Of a stretch of 64,000 nucleotides of DNA, positions 57,268 to 64,000 are shown in pieces. The notes below the pieces were generated by a model that made no database searches, was not told the DNA's origin, and was given only the letters and a program-made list of their open reading frames with translations. Each line of letters opens with the position of its first letter. Within the stretch, counting starts at the first letter, position 1. This stretch comes from Carya illinoinensis (lineage: Eukaryota > Streptophyta > Magnoliopsida > Fagales > Juglandaceae): the NCBI RefSeq assembly GCF_018687715.1, contig NC_056762.1, positions 20,411,364 to 20,475,363 on the forward strand, read 5' to 3'. The position numbers and the translations under genes were made by a program.

Positions 57268-57841
57268 TTGTGAAATTTTGTAGCTATGAAAGAAGAAAAG
57301 ATCAGAGGCTAGGAAAACTGAGTTGTGTTTAATGAGTTTGGTGTTGCCTAGATGTGGAGACGTGGGGGAGTGAACGTGAGGCAGCCCTAGCTTGGAGGAG
57401 TTTCTACGTACACAAGGGTATGCATGTATTTATATAGGTAGCCTAAACCCTAGATAAGGAAAGATGAGGGAGAAATGTGCATGGGCGTGGAAATGTGCGT
57501 GGCATGGAAACTGATCCTTGGGTTCTCTCACAAGCTTCGGTTTTGGGTGCACAAGGTTTGGGCTTTTTCCATGGGTTATGGGCCCTGACTCACTTTAAAA
57601 ATAATATGACTTATCCCATAAATTTTTTGGCCAATTGCCACTTGGTCCATTAAAAGAATTTAACACAATTATCAAGTCCAATAAAATCTATATTCTGCCA
57701 AAATAAATTTTTGGGCCCGCAACTGACTCCAAAATTCTTGTTAAATGTCAAGTAGACTTTTAATACAAAAGAAATTTTAATTTTTTTAATAGAACCTGCG
57801 ACCAACTTGGGCCTAGTGCTAGGCCTAGGTGTTACATCTTA

Positions 57842-58702
57842 CTTTCATCAACGCTATGGTAACATATGATTGAAAAAATTATTTATTATATTTCACTTAT
57901 ATGCAAATTGCTTGAGGCGTGATAATATAATATAATTAAAAATAAAACTACTACTGGCCCTTGCGCCCCTATAACTCTCACCAAGGCCGAGGTGGCCACA
58001 CCTCCTTGCACTTGACACATAAGTAAACCATCCCCCCATTTACAAACAAAAGGGTATAGGCAAGACTTAGCCCCAAATGTGCAATATATATATATATATA
58101 TAGATATAGTAAAGGTAATAAAATATCCCAAGCTCAACACAATCTACCAAGCCTAGCCCCAAAGAAGAATGTGACAAAGGTTGGAAGAAATAAGGTGTGT
58201 TCGGTGGAAGGTGGGTTGTGACATAAAGAGAGAGAGAAGGAGGGGACATAAAGCAAGGATAGACAGAGGATAAAGGAGGGACTTCATTACTTCAATGGGG
58301 GTTGAAGCTTTTTCAACCTGAAGACGGGAGCTCTAGAGAGAAAATCTCCACAAAAAAATAAATATCTGACTTCCATTGTACAACAAGGATGAAAGACCAT
58401 GACAGATTGTAAAGCTATCATATTATAGTGGATTTGTCATCCAAACAACACATGGACATAAGCTCAGTGCCGAACCACGTAAGTTTTTATATCTAAATCA
58501 TTTTATTTTTCCTACATATATATCCTATTCGCTATTATGGATGTACTTACGGACACAGTACAACCATACTAGACAGGCATTGGATGCTCCAAACTAGGTT
58601 GATCAAGGCTCGAAGCGCCACCATGGGCCTGAAATGATTCTTTCTCCCTTTCTGGCCCATTGTGCTATTTTTTGGCATTAACATTTGGTACCATCCATGG
58701 GA
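57842..58702 (+). mobile_element. Tat-type gypsy LTR (copy B) with primer-binding site
   Basis: The left end is undefined. The R/U5 signature TATTATAGTGGATTTGTCATCC...GCCGAACCACGTAAGT (58431-58485) and LTR end TTTTTTGGCA (about 58677) are followed by TTAACATT and TGGTACCATCCATGGGA (58686-58702), a mutated TGGCGCC-type primer-binding site. It parallels copy A at 26995-27611. A (TA)n run lies at about 58085-58103. Confidence 0.55.
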
Positions 58703-59759
58703 TCCAACTAACTTTCTACACCGTAAGTGGGAGAAAGATGATTTGCTGGCTTGCAAAATCATCTCCAATTGAGTAGGTAAATTTTTCCTAGATAAGTATT
58801 CTTAGCTTTCCTACTTTTATTTTATCGACAAAACCGTTACAAAAACTTGGGTGACTTGGGTGGGTAAACCATTTTCTCGCCCATGTGGTTAAACACACTG
58901 TACACTTTAGACTATGCACTTAAGAACTGTGTGCATGTTGTACAAGCACCACAGTACATGAGTCGGGAATGAATCCATTGCATGGGATGGCATGCATGTA
59001 ACCGCACAGTGCACCAAAATGCACTATTCATGTAGATGTACAGTACACTTATAGCTGACTGAGCAAGTGGGCAGCCATCGATAACCAGCGCCATGCTCAG
59101 TCAACTGCATCTCAACCAGTGCCATGCTCGCCTAAGAAACTACTCGGCCAAGGCAACAAGTCCCTAAGCCACCGTTAACTCATTGCCAAAGTTACACGGC
59201 CACCATTGAAGCTTCTCACCTTCCTTGGCCTAAGCTATCTTTGGCCACCACCTTTCTCAAGCATGAGTTGCTCAGCCCCCTGGAATTGCTCGATTGTAAG
59301 CTAACTAGTAGTGTGTCTCTAGGCCATGTGCACCTTGCATGGGAATAATCAAAGTGCTCACCTTCCTTGGCCTAGAAGCCAAGAAGTGCAGAGGTGCTTG
59401 CCAATATGCAACCTTTTGCCTGCCATGAAGCATCCCAACCCACGGTAGGCAACCATCACGACATGAGCGAACAAGCCTTTACCAGATCCGACTAGATACA
59501 TGTAACTCCCAGTGCAAGTCTTTCCAGTGGGCAACCACTGTTGTACGTTGCATGGCCCAGGCAACATACACCTTCAACCACACCTCCTCAGGTCAACGAC
59601 CACATAGAAGTCCTCAGACACAGTTGGCTTGGTAACAACGCTTTACATGGCCATAGTGAACTTTTCTTGGAGATGTAGTTAAAAAAACAAAAAACAAAAA
59701 ACAACAATAGGAGACAATTTTAGCCAATCCAAAAATGTAAAACGGCTAAATCCTCTTTG
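58703..59759 (+). other. Leader of Tat-type copy B, then spacer
   Basis: 58740-58950 resembles 27640-27900 of copy A. 59050-59650 is richer in GC with CCATGCTC, GGCCA and CACC words. No gag or pol motif found. Confidence 0.45.
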
Positions 59760-61662
59760 TTTGTCTCCCTTAAAATTTAATTTATGTGAATTTCATTTTT
59801 TTAACAAAATTGGTTCCTGTGGTGTGAAAATCCCACTTAGGCACTACATGGAGGTCTCAATACGTCTCGTTCGGAATAAATTCCTTGGCATTAACATGCA
59901 CTTAGGCACCTCGGATCTTCAACATTTCCGTCAAACAAAAGATAGGTTGCACCTCCCCCAGAGTCAATAGTCGGGTCCAGCCTTTGACTGCCTGAACTTA
60001 TTCATTTCTCGGTTGAGAGTCAACATGTAGGTCCAGCCTTCGTTTCAGAATCTTCAAAATGATCTAACAGTGAGTTTAAATACTGATTTGAAAACGCGTA
60101 AGCGTTTTGTTTAAATTAAAACACTGAGAGGAATTAAGATAGAATATTATTTTATAAACTAAAGTTTATAAAATAATATTCATTCATCATTAATTAAAAC
60201 GATGAAGTCTTGTTAGTTATTTAAAGAGAATAAAACCATTTACATTAATTTAGAGTTTTCAATATAAGTTTAAATCTCGTAATATTTTCAAATGACTAAA
60301 ATATTTTAATTTAAATAATTTTTCACAATTATAATATTTTTGGAGCTCTTAAAAAATATTATAATTGTGTTATTTAAAAATAAGTTTAGTTTAGTAACAC
60401 TGAAAATATCACATATAAATATTTCCAAAATATTTAAAATATTCGTATACTTTAAAATATCGAATTTGCTTTAAAATCCACTTGGTATCTTTTAGAACAC
60501 GTCATCGAGATATGGCACGTAGATCGAAGCTCATAATTAAAGAAGAAAGAAGGAACGGGTTATTACAGTAGTGCTCAGACATCTCAAACTCTAAAACTAC
60601 TCATGACCATACACTCCTTAGTATCATAAACTACATCCTTAAATTATAGTAGTATACAAAGCTAAATCTTAAAAGACCATTTTTATGTACTTAGTTGTGA
60701 TGATAATTAATTATGTAGTATATATATGTCATTCATCATGCCATGATGCCATATTATATTATGATTTATGTTCATTATTTTCACAAATAGCTATAACTCA
60801 TCTATGTATATGTTTATGCATGCATAATAGCTTATGTTCAAGAGAAATTACATCACATGTTTTATTCTAAGAAACAAATATCTATGGTATGAAAAAAGTA
60901 GATGAAATTCATTATATTTATACATGAATCATGCATCTCATTCGTCATATTTATGTCATGAAGATCTTCATATAATAAGAATAAGATAAGTCAAGTATAA
61001 GAATGATAAGATGTAAGATAACCATAGACATGCATGGTACCAATAATTATGGGTGGATGTGCAAGCCACAATCTAAGCGCAATCCATCATAATTATGTAT
61101 GATATGTTTAGCAATTCTGCTTATAGCTACAAGTAGTGGGATCGATACGCAATCCTGCACATAGGGTTAATGTGTGTTGACCAAATTAGATAAGATAATA
61201 AAATCAAGTTTTGTAAGTCATGCATGTTATGAGCATAACTATGAACATTCAAATCTTTATCAATATTAAGCATACATGTTAGAGAACTAAATGTTTATTA
61301 TGTTTACGATATTATGTGTTTCTTATTGGGTCTTAAACTCATTTTATTTTTTATTTTGTTTTATGATTTAACCACCTAGGTGAGGAAGATGATCAGGATA
61401 AGCATGCGGGCAGGCTTAGACAAAGGAGCTTGGTATTAATACAATCTATGTGCACAATTTAATTATTTTGATTCAATTTTAAGTTAGTTATTTTATTTTT
61501 CTTCAGCATCGAGACTCTTATTATAATTTATTCTTAAGTCTTGGTCTATTTAAGAACTCTTTCATGAAATAACGAGATATTTTATTAATTATCTAAGTCT
61601 CTTACCTGGCTTTAGTCACAAATGTCACATGACATTCCTAACCTATAGGAAGGGGTGTTACA
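59760..61662 (+). mobile_element. Probable gypsy LTR, 3' end at 61662
   Basis: The stretch ends CCTATAGGAAGGGGTGTTACA, the GGTGTTACA end of gypsy LTRs seen elsewhere in the window. Before it comes the usual AT-rich body with ATG..CATGC words and a GAGGAAGATGATCAGGA purine patch near 61380. The start is unresolved: GGGTTATTACA at about 60557-60567 may be the end of a second, adjoining LTR. No target duplication found. Confidence 0.4.
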
Positions 61663-61796
61663 ATAGTAGACGTAAGAGCAAACATACATGTCATTTCTAA
61701 TTGCAATATTTTTTTTCAACTCATTAGGATAGAAGTGGCATGAAACTTATGATGGGTAACTCCACCCCTGCACGATACTTAAAGTAGGAAAAGTTG
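61663..61796. other. Short junction segment
   Basis: Sequence between the LTR end and the first tandem unit. Nothing recognisable. Confidence 0.4.
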
Positions 61797-62640
61797 AACT
61801 CAATGTAGGTTTGCAAATCAATGGTATGTGGGAGTTCATGTAAATCATTAGGAGGATCTTTTTCAATTACAAAATACAACCCAAGCATTGTAAGAAAAAT
61901 TTTAATCTTTTATTGCCAAGGCTTGAGATTCCTCCAAATTTCTTGGGTGCAATAGATTCGTTTGAAGTCATAGCGACAACCAATCAATTTATGTGAGTTT
62001 CTACTCTAAGATTGTTGGGAAATATATAGATACAAATAATTTATGTAATGTGCTTTCTAAACTCAATGTGCTTTGAACTCAATGTAGGATTGCAAATCAA
62101 TGTTACGTGAGGGTTCATTTAAATCTTTAGAGGATCTACTTCAATTACAAAATACAACTCAAGCATTGTACGAAAAATTTTAGTCTTTTCTTGCCAATGC
62201 TTGAGATTCCTCCAAATTGCTCAAGTGCATTAGATTCATTAGAAGTCATAAAGACAACCAATCAATTCACAATGCAAGTCTAGTTTAACAAAAGTGAATT
62301 TCTACTCTACGATTGTTGAGAAATATATAGATATAAGTAATTTATGGAATGTGCTTTGTAAACTCAATGTAGGTTTGCAAATCAATTATACGTGTAGGTT
62401 CATGTAAATCATCCGGAGGATCTTTTTCATTTACAAAATACAGCCCAAGCATTGTAAGAAAGATTTTAATCTTTTCTTGCCAATGCTTGAGATTCCTCCA
62501 AATTTCTCGAGTGCAATAGATTCATTAAAAGCCATAGCGACAACCAAGCAATTAACAATGCAAATCTAGTTTAACAAAGGGAATTTGTACTCTAAGATTG
62601 TTGGAAAATATAGAGATATAAATAATTTATATGTTTTGAA
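61797..62640 (-). repeat. Three tandem units of about 280 bp, copia-like leader plus gag start
   Basis: Units begin AACTCAATGTAGG(A/T)TTGCAAATCAA at 61797, 62076 and 62361 (spacing 279 and 285). On the minus strand the third unit has MAFNESIALEKF and then, after a 2-base frame change, WRNLKHWQEKIKIFLTMLGL, which resembles the N-terminal gag segment of copia elements (...NFxxWxxxMxxxL). The first and second units encode the same with further damage (a stop after HW/PWQ in the first; HWQEKTKIF in the second). The AAATTTGGAGGAATC break point is the same in all three. Each unit also carries the stretch upstream of the Met, so leader and gag start were amplified together. Confidence 0.6.
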
Positions 62641-64000
62641 GCAGTTTGGACAGAAAGTGAAGAGTGTGGAAAGGTGATTGAGAAGGCTTGGCAGGTTCAT
62701 TGTGGTAATGGACCTATTAGAGAGGTGGTGAATAAGATCTCGAGGTGCAGTGACAATTTGCTAAAATGGAATAAAGCTAGCTTTGGAATAATTCAAAAGA
62801 GATTAAAGATGGCGAGGGTGCAACTAGCAAAGATTCAAGCTGAGAATTTAAGAAGTCCAAATAGAGCAGCAGTACAGCAAGCACGAGAGGAAGTACAAAT
62901 ATGGCTAGAGAGGGAGGAAATTCGTTCGAGGCAGAGATCAAAAGCACTATGGTTAAAAGGGGGAGATCAAAATACCAAGTATTTCCATAAGAAAGCCAGT
63001 CAAAGGAAAAAGAAGAATACTATCACAAGACTGAAGGATGAACATGGTGAATGGCAAGAAAATGAGCAGAGGGATGAGTTGATAATGAAGTATTTCGAGG
63101 AGATGTTTACATCAAATGGTTTTTCAACTAGCAATAATTTCTTATCTTCTCTATAAGGCAGGGTAACAGCAGTAATGGATAAAGATCTCACAGATGCCTT
63201 TATTAAAGATGAAGTACAGACTACACTACAACAAATGGACTCTACCAATAGCTCCTGGACTCGATGGTATGGCTCCCATTTTCTACCAAAAATACTGGCA
63301 TATTGTAGGGAAGTCTGTCACAAAAGCTATGTTGCATGCTCTTAATGAAGGTCAATTTCCTGATGAGTTAAATCATACTTCTATTGTTCTCATCCCTAAA
63401 ACTAAAAAACCTGAGTTAGTATCCTAGTATCGTCCCATAAGTCTATGTAATTTCATTTATAAGTTGATCTCCAAGGTTATGTCTAATAGGCTGAAACTTA
63501 TCATTCCCCATGTTATATCCAACTCTCAAAGTGCATTTGTACCGGGTCGTGTTATTTCTGATAATATTCTTGTAGCCTATGAAATGATTGATTATTTAAG
63601 AACAAAAAGAACTGGTAAAGAGGGATACATGTCCTTAAGTTAGATACAAGCACAGCTTATGATAGGCTTGAATGACATTATTTGTAAGCTGTAATGAAAC
63701 ACGTGGTTTGCTTCTAGATGGATCCATTTAGTCATGCTTTGTGTCAAAACAGTCTCTTTTTCCATTCTCATTAATGATGAACCACTTGGCCCTATTTATC
63801 CTTCTCGTGGGATTAGACAGGGAGATCCACTATCTCCATATCTTTTCTTATTGGGGACTGAGGGTCTAATATCTCTTTTGACTGAAGCTAACACAAGAAA
63901 CCAAATTTTAGGCATACGAGTGTGCAGAGGGGCTCTTGTGGTGAATCAGCTGCTATTTACAGATGATAGCATTCTATTTTGCAAGGCCACACTTCAAGAG
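62633..64000 (+). pseudogene. LINE (L1-type) ORF2, reverse transcriptase region, runs off the window
   Basis: It begins FEAVWTESEECGKVIEKAW, in the endonuclease-RT linker of plant L1 ORF2, and continues ALWLKGGDQNTKYFHKKAS to a stop at 63154. RT follows in broken frames: the KAPGPDGM-type motif (APGLDGMAPIFYQKYW), TSIVLIPKTKKPE, YRPISLCNFIYKLISKVMSNRL, QSAFVPGR.ISDNILVAYE, LDTSTAYDRLE, GIRQGDPLSPYLFLL and LLFTDDSILFCKA, where the catalytic box usually reads FADD. Stops near 63154, 63425, 63642 and 63675 make it inactive. The 5' part is missing; it abuts the tandem units. The 3' end lies beyond the window. Confidence 0.9.

Larger units (their letters stand above)
54743..57836 (-). mobile_element. 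Solo gypsy-type LTR with TCTTA target duplication
   Basis: On the minus strand it starts TGTAACACCTAGGCC (57836) and ends AAGGTGTTACT (54743; last base mutated from A). TCTTA flanks both sides (54738-54742 and 57837-57841). Length 3,094 bp, no retroelement genes. Blocks at 55080-55940 match the LTR-like repeats at 9160 and 17431 (CATGTTTAACCCTTACGGTAGG...TTGTGCAT, ATAAATCACTTTGTCACCAAA, GCGAAGTCTAGCATA), so all three belong to one family. It contains a GA microsatellite and a MITE; frames at 56324-57062 are composition artefacts. Confidence 0.88.

Overview
The window is plant nuclear DNA, from a woody eudicot by its style: a pentatricopeptide-repeat (PPR) organelle gene, a fragment of an ARABIDILLO-type F-box gene, and otherwise stacked transposable elements, AT-rich spacers and long (GA)n microsatellites. 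An AT-rich MITE family with ends like GTTTGGATAG...GAGATGAGATG occurs at least six times. I associate that family with Fagales (walnut, hickory and oak relatives), but this is memory, not a search, so the order is only a moderate guess. There are no bacterial features, and I recognised no tRNA, rRNA or CRISPR array.

Layout. 1-3400: intron-free PPR gene on the minus strand, with one MITE downstream. 3600-6560: an LTR-like fragment and the 3' end of a LINE. 9160-21880: two diverged copies of one LTR-like repeat. The first carries a deleted Ty3/gypsy element (11123-16162) inserted in a GA microsatellite. The second carries a short LINE tail and a hAT-like element with a clean 8-bp target duplication, which itself holds a solo gypsy LTR. 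23095-26760: broken CACTA gene with one CACTA terminus, then a decayed PIF/Harbinger transposase. 26995-32000: Tat-type gypsy LTR with primer-binding site, then AT-rich LTR-like DNA. 32491-34050: MITE, hairpin, and a truncated F-box gene with its 5' leader.

36019-54296 is the best-resolved part: a three-level nest. An old Ty1/copia element (minus strand, target duplication AATGC) was split in its integrase by a chromovirus-type LTR of about 3.8 kb that is now solo (AATAT/AATAC). That LTR was then split by a young, complete Ty3/gypsy chromovirus (40101-49576, TTTTC) with two 2.15-2.18 kb LTRs, an initiator-Met primer-binding site, a polypurine tract, gag, protease, RT, RNase H, integrase and chromodomain. 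Three single-codon stops interrupt its coding region. Gag and pol lie in different frames and are joined in frame by a candidate 98-nt GT-AG intron. LTR divergence (about 9-10% for copia, under 1% for gypsy) agrees with the nesting order.

54743-64000: another solo LTR (TCTTA), a second Tat-type LTR with primer-binding site, a gypsy-like LTR 3' end, a tandem triplication of a copia-like leader plus gag start, and a LINE RT region that runs off the window. The only host genes I can defend are the PPR gene, probably functional, and the F-box fragment, probably dead. The rest is a record of successive insertions.
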